Shown piece after piece: positions 31,626 to 40,550 of a DNA stretch of 64,000 nucleotides. How positions within the stretch are numbered: the first letter of the stretch is position 1; each line of letters begins with the position of its first letter. Source of the stretch: Cellulomonas sp. ES6 (lineage in GTDB: Bacteria > Actinomycetota > Actinomycetes > Actinomycetales > Cellulomonadaceae). The stretch is taken from the NCBI RefSeq assembly GCF_030053835.1, contig NZ_CP125655.1, forward strand, positions 930,001-994,000, read 5' to 3'. Position numbers and translations under genes: made by a program. The notes beneath the pieces were generated by a model. It saw nothing but the letters and a program-made list of their open reading frames with translations. It did not search any database and was not told where the DNA came from.

Positions 31626-33137
31626 TCAGTCCTCGGTCCAGAGACCGGCCTCGCGCTCGGTCCACAGCTCGGCCCGGGCCTCGGCCTTGGCGTCCATGCG
31701 CTCCTTGTACTCCTGGCGCTTCTGGCCGCGGGTGGGCCGGTTGTGGTCCTCCAGCCGCACGTCCGAGCCGCGCGGGCCGCCGAGCAGCTCCGCGCCGGTC
31801 AGCAGCGTGGGCTCCCAGTCGAACACCACCGCGGACGGCCCGTCGCCGATGACGACCTCGGCGCCAGCGACGGCACCGGCCTTCAGCAGGGCGTCCTCGA
31901 CCCCCAGCCGCGCCAGCCGGTCCGCCAGGTAGCCGACCGCCTCGTCGTTCGCGAAGTCCGTCTGGCGCACCCACCGCTCGGGCTTCGAGCCGCGGACCTG
32001 GAAGTACTCGTGGTCGCCCTCGGCCCGGCGCGTGACGGTGAACCCCGACTCGTTGACGGCGCGCGGACGCAGCACCACGCGCGTGGCCTCGGGCGCCGGG
32101 GCCTCCCGGCGGGCCTGCTCGACCAGCTCGGCCAGCGCGAACGTCAGCGGGCGCAGGCCCTCGTGGCTCGCCGTCGAGACCGCGAACACGCGCAGCCCGC
32201 GCGCCTCGAGGTCCGGCCGCACGAGGTCCGCGAGCTCGCGGGCCTCCGGCACGTCGATCTTGTTGAGCACGACCAGCCGCGGGCGCTCCGTCAGCGGCAC
32301 CCGGCCGCCCTCGATGCCGAGGTCCCCGGCGTACGCGGCGAGCTCGGCCTCGATGACCTCGAGGTCGGTCAGCGGGTCGCGCCCCGGCTCCAGGGTCGCG
32401 CAGTCGAGCACGTGCACGAGCACCGCGCAGCGCTCCACGTGCCGCAGGAACTCCAGGCCCAGGCCCTTGCCCTCGCTCGCACCGGGGATGAGGCCCGGCA
32501 CGTCCGCGACCGTGTAGCGCGCGTCGCCCGCCTGCACGACACCGAGGTTCGGCACCAGGGTCGTGAACGGGTAGTCGGCGATCTTGGGCCGGGCGGCGGA
32601 CATCGCCGCGACCAGCGACGACTTGCCGGCGCTCGGGAAGCCGACGAGGGCGACGTCGGCGATCGTCTTGAGCTCCAGCACGACGTCGCGCGCCTCGCCC
32701 GGCTCGCCGAGCAGCGCGAAGCCGGGGGCCTTGCGCCGCGGGGAGGACAGCGCGGCGTTGCCCAGACCGCCGTGACCGCCCTCGGCGACGACGAACTGCG
32801 CGCCGGCGCCCACGAGGTCGGCCAGCACCTCGCCGTCGGCCGACTTCACGACGGTGCCGTCCGGCACGGGCAGCACCAGGTCCTGGCCCGTGGAGCCCTG
32901 CCGGTGGTCACCCATCCCCTGGGTGCCGGACGGGGCGTGGCGGTGCGGGGCGTGGTGGTAGTCCAGGAGCGTCGTCACCTGCGGGTCGACGACCAGGACG
33001 ACGCTGCCCCCGTTGCCCCCGTTGCCCCCGTCGGGGCCGGCGAGCGGCTTGAACTTCTCGCGGTGGATGGACGCGCAGCCGTGGCCGCCGTCACCGCCGC
33101 TGGCGTGGAGGACGACTCGGTCGACGAACGCGGCCAT
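31626..33137 (-). CDS. obg: GTPase Obg/CgtA
   Basis: A 503-residue Obg, a GTPase acting in 50S ribosome assembly and growth control. The glycine-rich Obg fold (1-158) has [16 protein letters not shown] and [12 protein letters not shown]. The G domain has G1 GFPSAGKSS, the switch region [11 protein letters not shown]3 DVPGLI and G4 NKID. The C-terminal OCT domain (about 350-430) is followed by a charged actinobacterial extension rich in Lys, Arg and Glu. Start: ATG at 33137, conserved [15 protein letters not shown]. It is separated from rpmA by a stem-loop. Confidence 0.97.
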   Translation of the reverse strand: MAAFVDRVVLHASGGDGGHGCASIHREKFKPLAGPDGGNGGNGGSVVLVVDPQVTTLLDYHHAPHRHAPSGTQGMGDHRQGSTGQDLVLPVPDGTVVKSADGEVLADLVGAGAQFVVAEGGHGGLGNAALSSPRRKAPGFALLGEPGEARDVVLELKTIADVALVGFPSAGKSSLVAAMSAARPKIADYPFTTLVPNLGVVQAGDARYTVADVPGLIPGASEGKGLGLEFLRHVERCAVLVHVLDCATLEPGRDPLTDLEVIEAELAAYAGDLGIEGGRVPLTERPRLVVLNKIDVPEARELADLVRPDLEARGLRVFAVSTASHEGLRPLTFALAELVEQARREAPAPEATRVVLRPRAVNESGFTVTRRAEGDHEYFQVRGSKPERWVRQTDFANDEAVGYLADRLARLGVEDALLKAGAVAGAEVVIGDGPSAVVFDWEPTLLTGAELLGGPRGSDVRLEDHNRPTRGQKRQEYKERMDAKAEARAELWTEREAGLWTED

Positions 33138-33165
33138 GTGCGGGTGGTTCCTTCCTCATGGACGA

Positions 33166-33196
33166 AGGGGCGCACCGCGTCGTGCGGTGCGCCCCT
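33166..33196 (-). terminator. Stem-loop between rpmA and obg
   Basis: Arms aggggcgcaccgc (33166-33178) and gcggtgcgcccct (33184-33196) form a perfect 13-bp stem with a 5-base loop, downstream of rpmA and 29 bases before the obg start. It may be a partial terminator that lowers obg relative to the ribosomal genes, or an mRNA processing site. Confidence 0.7.
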
Positions 33197-33224
33197 CCGG
33201 CCTGCGTGCTGGGGTGCGGCGGCG

Positions 33225-33479
33225 TCAGCCCGCCGTCACGATGTCGATGACCTTGCGGCCACGACGGGTGCCGAACTGCACCGCACCGGCGGCGAGGGCG
33301 AACAGCGTGTCGTCGCCGCCACGGCCGACGTTCACGCCGGGGTGGAAGTGCGTGCCGCGCTGGCGGACGATGATCTCGCCGGCGTTGACGACCTGGCCGC
33401 CGAAGCGCTTGACGCCGAGGCGCTGGGCGTTGGAGTCGCGACCGTTGCGCGAGGAGCTCGCGCCCTTCTTGTGTGCCAT
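33225..33479 (-). CDS. rpmA: 50S ribosomal protein L27
   Basis: An 84-residue L27 with the complete family sequence: [19 protein letters not shown] at the N-terminus, [18 protein letters not shown], and [16 protein letters not shown]. The N-terminal tail reaches the peptidyl transferase centre. There is no Firmicutes-type cleavable leader, as the chain begins directly with MAHKKG. It lies 65 bases after rplU in the rplU-rpmA-obg unit. Confidence 0.98.
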   Translation of the reverse strand: MAHKKGASSSRNGRDSNAQRLGVKRFGGQVVNAGEIIVRQRGTHFHPGVNVGRGGDDTLFALAAGAVQFGTRRGRKVIDIVTAG

Positions 33480-33544
33480 CTCAGGCCTGCTTTCCTGCGG
33501 TGCTGTCTACGGGAGGTCGGTCACGGCGCGCGCGGCCCGCGGGG

Positions 33545-33865
33545 TCACTTGATGCCGGTGACCTTGAGGCGGGTGAGCGCCTGGCGGTGGCCCTGGCGGC
33601 GGCGGTAGCCGGTCTTGTTCTTGTACCGCAGGATGTCGATCTTCGGGCCCTTCTCGTCCCGGACGACCTCCGCGGTGACGGTGACCTTGGCGAGCGCCGC
33701 GGCGTCCGACGTCACGGCCTCCCCGTCGACCAGCAGCAGCGCCGGCAGCTGGACCGTCGAGCCGGCCTCGGCCGCGATGCGGTCCACGACGACGACGTCG
33801 CCGACGGCGACCTTCTCCTGACGGCCGCCGGCCTTCACGATCGCGTACACCACGTTGCTGCTCAT
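33545..33865 (-). CDS. rplU: 50S ribosomal protein L21
   Basis: A 106-residue L21: [19 protein letters not shown] at the start, then the beta-barrel [12 protein letters not shown], and the basic end [21 protein letters not shown], which is the L21 signature for 23S rRNA binding. Start: ATG at 33865 ([10 protein letters not shown]), three residues earlier than in many relatives. The only ribosome-site-like sequence before it, AGCAGAG, is weak. It is the first gene of a unit running rplU-rpmA-obg and on into proB and proA. Confidence 0.97.
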   Translation of the reverse strand: MSSNVVYAIVKAGGRQEKVAVGDVVVVDRIAAEAGSTVQLPALLLVDGEAVTSDAAALAKVTVTAEVVRDEKGPKIDILRYKNKTGYRRRQGHRQALTRLKVTGIK

Positions 33866-34033
33866 CTCTGCTCGTCGAACTACAGGTTCTGGGGGCGTCC
33901 CGACCCGGGCCGCGTCCCGGCGCGCCACCGCGGTGGCAGCGGGACTCGGGAGCGTCGGCACCGCAGGGGCGGTACGCGCGAACGGTGCTCTCCGGCGAGG
34001 ACCGCACGAGCGGCTCTCGTCAGAACGCACCGA
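33866..34033 (-). promoter_or_regulatory. Structured 5' leader of rplU
   Basis: About 165 bases separate the predicted transcription start (near 34033) from the rplU start. The leader contains the perfect palindrome gccaccgcggtggc (33924-33937) and several shorter GC stems. Leaders of this length before rplU-rpmA are known to carry L21 autoregulatory structures in other bacteria. I could not match a specific family. Confidence 0.4.
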
Positions 34034-34039
34034 CGTTCA

Positions 34040-34069
34040 AGGATACGCAAGCCCGTCCCCGAGGGTCAA
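34040..34069 (-). promoter_or_regulatory. Promoter of rplU-rpmA-obg
   Basis: On the minus strand, TTGACC (34064-34069) and TATCCT (34040-34045) are separated by 18 bases. This is the clearest housekeeping-sigma promoter in the window. The region between is fairly AT-rich for this genome, and no other gene lies between it and rplU. Confidence 0.7.
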
Positions 34070-34091
34070 ACCGTACCGGTATCCCGGGGTG

Positions 34092-34129
34092 GGTGCGGGG
34101 CCCGGTGCCGGTGCACCGGGCCCCGCACC
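34092..34129 (-). terminator. Terminator of rne
   Basis: Perfect 17-bp arms (34092-34108 and 34113-34129) with the loop cggt begin directly at the rne stop codon. The long GC stem without a T tract is the common terminator form here. It fixes where the rne gene ends, even though its frame is broken upstream. Confidence 0.85.
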
Positions 34130-37100
34130 TCAGGCCTCGTCGGGCTCGTCCGCCTCGGGGAGCTCGAACAGGCCGGGGTCCACCGGGGTCAGCTCGAGCC
34201 GGTCCGGCGCGTCGTCCGCGGTGGCGGCCGCTCCCCGGTCGACCTCGCGCCCTCGCCGGACGTGCCGGCGCGGGTGGCCAGGTCGCCGAGCGCGGCGAAG
34301 ACGTCCAGCACGACGGGGTGCTGCTCCGGCTCGGGCGCCCGGTCGCCGGCGGCGTCCCGGCCCTCGGCCTGCTCCGCGGTCGCGGGCTGCGGCACGGTCG
34401 TGCCGTCCGCCTCCGCGTCGGCGACGTGGTCGTGCTGCGGCTCGTCGTCGTGGGCGTGCGCGTGGGCCGCGGCGGCGGCGATCGTCGCGAGCGTCGCCTT
34501 GACGGCCTCGCGCGCCTCCGGCAGCACCGGACGGACGCCGTGGGCGCGCCGGCCGCCGGCTGCTCCTTGGCGCCACCGCGCTTGCGGCGGGACTTCTTGG
34601 CCTCGCCGCCCTCGGGCGCCTGCTGCGGGGCGCCCGCGTCGGGGCGGCCGTTGCCCTTCTCGACCGGCTCCGTGTGCACGATGAACCCGCGGCCGTTGCA
34701 GTGCTCGCAGGTCTCCGAGAACGCCTCGACGAGCCCCTGACCCACCCGCTTGCGGGTCATCTGGACCAGGCCGAGCGAGGTGACCTCGGCCACCTGGTGC
34801 TTCGTGCGGTCCCGCCCCAGGCACTCCACGAGCCGGCGCAGCACGAGGTCGCGGTTGGACTCCAGCACCATGTCGATGAAGTCGATGACGATGATGCCGC
34901 CGATGTCCCGCAGCCGGAGCTGGCGGACGATCTCCTCCGCGGCCTCCAGGTTGTTGCGGGTGACCGTCTCCTCGAGCGTGCCGCCCGCACCCGTGAACTT
35001 GCCGGTGTTGACGTCCACGACCGTCATGGCCTCGGTGCGGTCGATGACCAGCGAGCCGCCCGACGGCAGCCAGACCTTGCGGTCCATGCCCTTGGCGAGC
35101 TGCTCGTCGACGCGGTGGTCGTGGAACACGTCGCCCGCGCCGGTGTACTTCGACACCTTCTGCGCGAGGTCCGGCGCGAGCTCCCCGATGTACGACGAGA
35201 TCGTCGACCACGCGCCGTCGCCCTGGACGACCAGCGACGAGAAGTCGTCGTTGAAGATGTCGCGGACCACGCGGATCGCCAGGTCCGGCTCGCCCTGGAG
35301 CAGCGCCGGCGCGGACGCGGTCTTCGCCTTCTTCTCGATCGCCTCCCACTGCGACTGCAGCCGGGCGATGTCGGCGCGCAGCTCCTCCTCGCTCGCCCCC
35401 TCGGCGGCCGTGCGCACGATGACGCCGGCGGAGTCCGGGACGACCTCGCGCAGGATCTTCTTCAGGCGCGCGCGCTCGGGCTCCGGCAGCTTGCGGCTGA
35501 TGCCGGTCATGCCGCCGCCCGGGACGTACACGAGGTACCGGCCGGCGAGCGTGATCTGCGACGTCAGGCGGGCGCCCTTGTGGCCGATCGGGTCCTTGGT
35601 GACCTGCACCAGCACCGAGTCGCCGGACTTCAGCGCCTGCTCGATGCGGCGCGGCTGGCCGCCCTCGAGGCCCGCGGCGTCCCAGTTGACCTCGCCGGCG
35701 TACAGCACCGCGTTGCGGCCCTTGCCGACGTCGACGAACGCGGCCTCCATGCTGGGCAGCACGTTCTGGACGCGACCGAGGTAGACGTTGCCGGCCATCG
35801 AGACCTGCGCCTGCCGGGACACGTAGTGCTCGACGAGCACGCCGTCCTCGAGCACCGCGATCTGCGTCTTGCCGTGCGCCTCGCGCACGATCATCGAGCG
35901 CTCGACCGACTCGCGGCGGGCCAGGAACTCGGCCTCCGTGATGATCTGGCGGCGGCGGCCCGCGTCACGGCCCTCGCGGCGGCGCTGGCGCTTCGCCTCC
36001 AGGCGGGTCGAGCCGCGCAGCGCGGTGACCTCGTCGCTGCGGGTCCCCGACCGGCGCGGCTCGCTCTCGGCCGCCTCGCTGCCGCGGCCCGAGCGGCGGC
36101 GACGACGGCGACGACGGCTGCCGCCACCCTGCTCGTCGCCCTCGGACCGGTCGTCCGCGTCGTCCGCGTCGTCCGCGCCCTCGGCGCCGTCCGCGTCCTC
36201 CGTGGCGTCCTGCTGGTCGTCGGCGGCGTCCTCCGGGCCGTCGGCGGCCTCGGCGTCACCGTCCGACGTCCCGCGGGAACGCCGACCGCGGCCACCGCGA
36301 CGGCGACGGCGGCGCGGGGTGCCCTCGTCGCCGTCCTGCTCGCCGTCCGCGGCCTCGGCGGCACCGGCGGCCTGCTCCTCGGCGTCCGCCGGCTCCGCGT
36401 CCTGCTCGAGGGGGACCTCGACGGCGTCGGCCTCGGCGGGCTCGACGGCCTCCGGGGCCTCCTCGGCACGGGTGCGGCCGCGGCGACCACGGCGACGGGA
36501 CGGCGCCGTCTGCTCCTCGGCGGGAGCGGCCGCGGCGGGCCCGGCGGCCTCGGGCCGCGCCTCGGCGGCCTGGGCCTCGGCGGCCTGGGCGGCGGCGGAG
36601 ATCGTCTCGGGCGACCCGGACGGCGCCTGCGCGCGCCGGCGGCGACGCGGGGCCTCGGGCGCCTGGAACAGCAGCGCGGTGGTCGCGAGACGGGCGGCGG
36701 TGCGGTCCTGGTCGCCGCTCGGGGCGGACGACGTGGAGGGCGTGGTGGACGCCGGCGCCGCGGGGGCGGACGGCGTGGTGCGCCCCAGCTCGGCCAGCAC
36801 GTCGAGGCGCGACTCCGGCGCCGCGGCGGACGTCTGCTCGGCCTGCTCGACCGTCTCGGCGATCTGCTCGTCCTCGGGGTCCTCGACCAGCGGCTCGTCG
36901 ACCGGCGCGACCGGCTCCGCAGCACGGCGGCCGGCTCGACGGGATCGACCGGTGCCGCGGCGGGGCGGGTGGCACGGCGGGACCGGCGCGGCCGGGAGGC
37001 GGCCGGCTCGGCGGGCTGCTCCGCCGCGGGGGCGGGCTGCTCGGCGGCGGGCGGCGCGGCAGCGGGCGGCGCGGCATCGGCGGCGGGCTGGGCGTCCGCG

Positions 37101-37519
37101 GCCTCGACGGCGGCGGCGTCCGCGGCAGGCGCGGCCTTGCGGGTGGACCGGCGCCGACGCGGGGCGGGCTCCGGCTCGGCGACGGCCACGGGCTCCGCCG
37201 GGGCCGTGGCGCCCGCGGCGGACTCGTCCGCCTGGGCCTCGTCCTGCACGGCGGCCTCGGTGGCGAGCTGCGCCTTGGTCTTGCGGGGCGTGCGGCGCCG
37301 GACGGGCTTCGCCGGCGCCTCGTCGGCGGCCGGCGCGGCGTCCGCGGCCGGCGCGGCCAAGGCGGGCGCGTCGGCGGCGGGCTCGGCGGCCGGGGCGCCG
37401 GGCGACCCGGCGGCCTTCGTCACGCGCTTGCGGGGGTGCGACGCGGCCGGGCGGTCGCCTCGGCCTGCTCACCCCCGGTGCTGCTGCGGGGTGGTGTCCG
37501 AGGTGTTGTCGAGCGTCAC
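34130..37519 (-). CDS. rne: Ribonuclease E/G (several apparent frameshifts)
   Basis: The catalytic core is intact: MIVREAHGKTQIAVLEDGVLVEHY, the S1 domain GNVYLGRVQNVLPSMEAAFVDVG, the DNase I-like site TVVDVNTGKFTG, VIDFIDM and the zinc-link CEHCNGRG. This endonuclease cuts single-stranded RNA in mRNA decay and rRNA processing. A long disordered Ala/Pro/Glu- and Arg-rich N-terminal extension comes before it. A His/Asp/Glu-rich C-terminal tail ends PVDPGLFELPEADEPDEA. Start: GTG at 37519 (VTLDNTSDTTPQQH), eight bases after AGGAG. As sequenced, the frame breaks in the N-terminus (37424-37480), at 36911-36922, 34526-34540 and 34230-34265. Each is compatible with single missing bases. The total corrected length is about 1130 residues. 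Confidence 0.88.
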
Positions 37520-37947
37520 GCGTGGTGCTCCTGCAAGCCCGGGTACGCCGGCCACACGCGCGGCGCCCTCGGGCGGTCGGTCGTCGCTCGCGTCCCCGCG
37601 GCGACGGAAGTCGTCGGTGTCGGCCGCTGCACGGGCGTTCGGCGCCATCGCCTGCCTGGCGCGGCAGTCCGGGTGGACCGTCCGCGGCCGGCGGCGCCTG
37701 GCGAGCGCGATGCGCTGGTGCGGCGAGCACGGTGGGCGCCCGGGGTGTGTGGATCCCGGGAGTCCGCCGTCAGTATCGCACAGTGCCCTAGATCACGCTC
37801 GTGAAGCGCGTCACGATGAGACGACACGGCGTCAGATCGCGGGACCTTCGTCCTACCCTTGTGAAGCCGCGCGCAATACCTTCGGAGAGCGGCCGGCACC
37901 TAGGCCGTACGGCCCCCAACTCGCACCTGCTCCTGGACGGATCGCCC
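37520..37947. other. Divergent promoter region between rne and cydA
   Basis: This 428-base spacer holds no gene that I can support. On the rne side there is a strong AGGAG (about 37528). The part from 37770 to 37880 is less GC-rich than the rest (cagtatcgcacag, gatcacgctcgtgaagcg, cctacccttgtgaag) and is where the promoters of both genes should be. It contains the CRP-like site listed separately. Confidence 0.6.
37800..37815. promoter_or_regulatory. CRP/FNR-like palindrome upstream of cydA
   Basis: The sequence cGTGA-agcgcg-TCACg is a perfect 5-6-5 dyad matching the TGTGA-N6-TCACA consensus at four of five positions per arm. It is 132 bases upstream of the cydA start. A second, shorter dyad tcacg-ct-cgtga (37793-37804) overlaps it. 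In mycobacteria, CRP activates cydAB under low oxygen, so a similar role is plausible here. Confidence 0.5.
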
Positions 37948-39428
37948 ATGGAAGCCCTCGATCTGGCTCGCTGGCAGTTCGGTGTCACCACCGTCTACCA
38001 CTTCATCTTCGTCCCGCTGACGATCGGGCTCGCGCCGCTCGTCGCGATCATGCAGACCATCTGGGTGCGCACCGGCAACGAGGCCTGGCTGCGCCTGACC
38101 AAGTTCTTCGGCAAGCTCCTGCTCATCAACTTCGCCATCGGCGTGGCGACGGGCATCGTGCAGGAGTTCCAGTTCGGGATGAACTGGTCCGAGTACTCCC
38201 GCTTCGTCGGCGACGTGTTCGGCGCGCCGCTCGCCATGGAGGCCCTCGCCGCCTTCTTCGTGGAGTCCACGTTCCTCGGCCTGTGGATCTTCGGCTGGGA
38301 CAAGCTCCCCAAGAAGATCCACCTGGCGTGCATCTGGGCGGTCGCGATCGCGACGAACCTGTCGGCCTACTTCATCCTCGCGGCCAACTCGTGGATGCAG
38401 CACCCCGTGGGCGCGATCTTCAACACGGAGACCGGTCGCGCCGAGATGAACGACATCGGCGCCGTCCTCACCAACAACACGCTGCTCGCGGCCTTCCCGC
38501 ACACCATCACCGCGGCGTTCCTCACCGCGGGCACCTTCGTCGCCGGCATCGCCGCCTGGTGGATGGTGCGCCTGGTGCGCCAGGGCCACGCCGAGAAGGC
38601 GCGCACCGTCTACCGCCCAGCCGTGATGCTCGGCGTCGTGACCATGCTCATCTCGGGCGTCGGCCTCGCGATCACCGGTCACGCCCAGGGCCAGCTCATG
38701 TTCGAGCAGCAGCCCACCAAGATGGCGGCGGCCGAGGCGGTGTGCGTCACCGAGGACGGCGCGGCGTTCTCGCTGTTCGCGGTGGGCGACCTCACCAACA
38801 ACTGCGAGGGCGTGACGCACTACCTGCAGATCCCGGGCCTGCTGTCGTTCCTCGCGAACAACGACTTCAACTCGACGATCGAGGGCGTGGACGACCTCCA
38901 GGCGCGGTACGAGGAGCAGTTCGGCGAGGGCGTGAACTACATCCCCGACCTCACGGTGACGTACTGGTCGTTCCGCCTCATGATCGGCTTCGCGCTCGGC
39001 TCCGTCGCGCTCGCGCTGTCGGCGCTGTGGCTCACCCGCAAGGGCCGGGTCTCGGACAACAAGTGGCTCGCCCGGATCGCGCTCATCGCGATCCCGACGC
39101 CGTTCCTCGCGTCCGCGTTCGGGTGGATCTTCACCGAGATGGGCCGCCAGCCCTGGGTCGTCTACCCGAACCCGACGGGCGTCGACGGCGTCTGGCTGCT
39201 CACGCAGCGCGGCGTCTCCGAGGTGGTCTCCCCACCACGGTGGTCATCTCGATGGCCGCGTTCACCCTGCTGTACGGGGCGCTCGCCGTGGTCTGGTTCA
39301 AGCTGATGAAGCGCTACGCCGTCGAGGGCGTCGCGGATACCGAGAAGGACGTCAGCCCCGACAACCCGGACAACAAGCCCGACAACTCCCCGGACGCCGC
39401 GGACCGCCCGCTGTCGTTCGCCTACTGA
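37948..39428 (+). CDS. cydA: Cytochrome bd oxidase subunit I (apparent frameshift near 39230)
   Basis: CydA oxidises quinol and reduces oxygen at hemes b558, b595 and d in the membrane. The start MEALDLARWQFGVTTVYHFIF carries the heme-ligand His near 18. GMNWSEYSRFVGDVFGAPLAMEAL, the quinol-site GLAITGHAQGQLMFEQQPTKMAAAEA, the short Q-loop form and FGWIFTEMGRQPW follow. The frame is lost at cccc (39230-39233). One more C restores PTTVVISMAAFTLLYG and an end in the second frame at 39428, giving 493 residues with a charged C-terminal tail. Start: ATG at 37948. cydB follows after 21 bases. Confidence 0.93.
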
Positions 39429-39449
39429 CGGACGGAGGGACTGACCGAC

Positions 39450-40550
39450 ATGGAGCTCTCGACTCTCTGGTTCCTGCTCATCGCCGTCCTGTGGACCGGT
39501 TACCTGGTCCTCGAGGGGTTCGACTTCGGCGTCGGCATGCTGCTGCCGTTCCTCGGCCGCAAGGACAAGGACCGCCGGGTGATGATCAACACGATCGGCC
39601 CGGTCTGGGACGGCAACGAGGTGTGGCTGCTCACCGCCGGCGGCGCGACGTTCGCGGCGTTCCCCGAGTGGTACGCCACGATGTTCTCCGGGTTCTACCT
39701 CGCCCTGCTGCTGATCCTGCTCGCGCTGATCATGCGGATCGTGGCGTTCGAGTGGCGCGGGAAGATCAACACGGACGCGTGGCGGGCGTGGTCCGACCGC
39801 GGCATCATCATCGGCTCCTACGTCCCGGCCCTGCTGTGGGGCGTGGCGTTCGGCAACCTGGTGCGCGGCGTCGAGCTCGACGCGAACCACCAGTACGTCG
39901 GCGGGTTCTTCGCCCTCCTGAACCCGTTCGCCCTGCTGGGCGGCGCCACGACGCTGCTGATCTTCCTCACGCACGGCGCCGTGTTCCTGGCGCTCAAGAC
40001 CTCCGGCGACATCCGCGAGCGGGCCGGCGCGGTGGCCGCCCGGCTCTCGGTCGTCACCCTCGTGGTCGCGGGCGGCTGGGCCGTGTGGGCGCAGCTCGCC
40101 TACTCGGTGGCCTGGACGTGGGCGGCGGTCGTCGTCGCGGCCGGCGCGCTCGTGGCCCTGGTCCTGACGACCCGCGCGCGGCGCGAGGGCTGGGCGTTCA
40201 TCGCCTCCGCCGTGGCGATCGTCGCGGCCGTGGTGCTGATCTTCGGGTCGATGTACCCGGACGTGATGCCGGCGTTCGACCCGGCGAACTCGCTGACCGT
40301 CGACAACGCGTCGTCCACGCACTACACGCTCACCGTCATGACGTGGGTCGCCGTGATCCTCACCCCGATCGTGCTGCTCTACCAGGGCTGGACGTACTGG
40401 GTGTTCCGCAAGCGGATCTCGACGGACCACATCCCGGAGCACACCGGGCTGACGTTCGCCGAGGTGACGTCGAAGGTCGGTGCCGGCACCGGTCACGGCG
40501 GCACCTCCCCGACGGCTCGACCCGGGCCTGAGGACCGCCCAGCCGCGTGA
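39450..40550 (+). CDS. cydB: Cytochrome bd oxidase subunit II
   Basis: A 366-residue polytopic membrane protein. It starts LSTLWFLLIAVLWTGYLVLEGFDFGVGML, a hallmark of CydB, followed by NTIGPVWDGNEVWLLTAGGA and FPEWYATMFSGFYLAL. Eight or nine hydrophobic helices are visible. The subunit supports the heme-bearing CydA and helps form the oxygen channel. After the last helix there is a polar C-terminal tail of about 50 residues rich in Thr, Gly and Pro. Start: ATG at 39450, ten bases after a GGAGGGA-like site. Its stop overlaps the GTG start of cydD by four bases. Confidence 0.97.
   Translation: MELSTLWFLLIAVLWTGYLVLEGFDFGVGMLLPFLGRKDKDRRVMINTIGPVWDGNEVWLLTAGGATFAAFPEWYATMFSGFYLALLLILLALIMRIVAFEWRGKINTDAWRAWSDRGIIIGSYVPALLWGVAFGNLVRGVELDANHQYVGGFFALLNPFALLGGATTLLIFLTHGAVFLALKTSGDIRERAGAVAARLSVVTLVVAGGWAVWAQLAYSVAWTWAAVVVAAGALVALVLTTRARREGWAFIASAVAIVAAVVLIFGSMYPDVMPAFDPANSLTVDNASSTHYTLTVMTWVAVILTPIVLLYQGWTYWVFRKRISTDHIPEHTGLTFAEVTSKVGAGTGHGGTSPTARPGPEDRPAA

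Noticed and set aside
34020..37730. Idea that the frame changes in rne are programmed ribosomal frameshifts
   Set aside because: There are at least four, mostly at C/G runs without slippery heptamers, and similar indels affect nadD, proA and cydA nearby. Sequence error explains all of them more simply.
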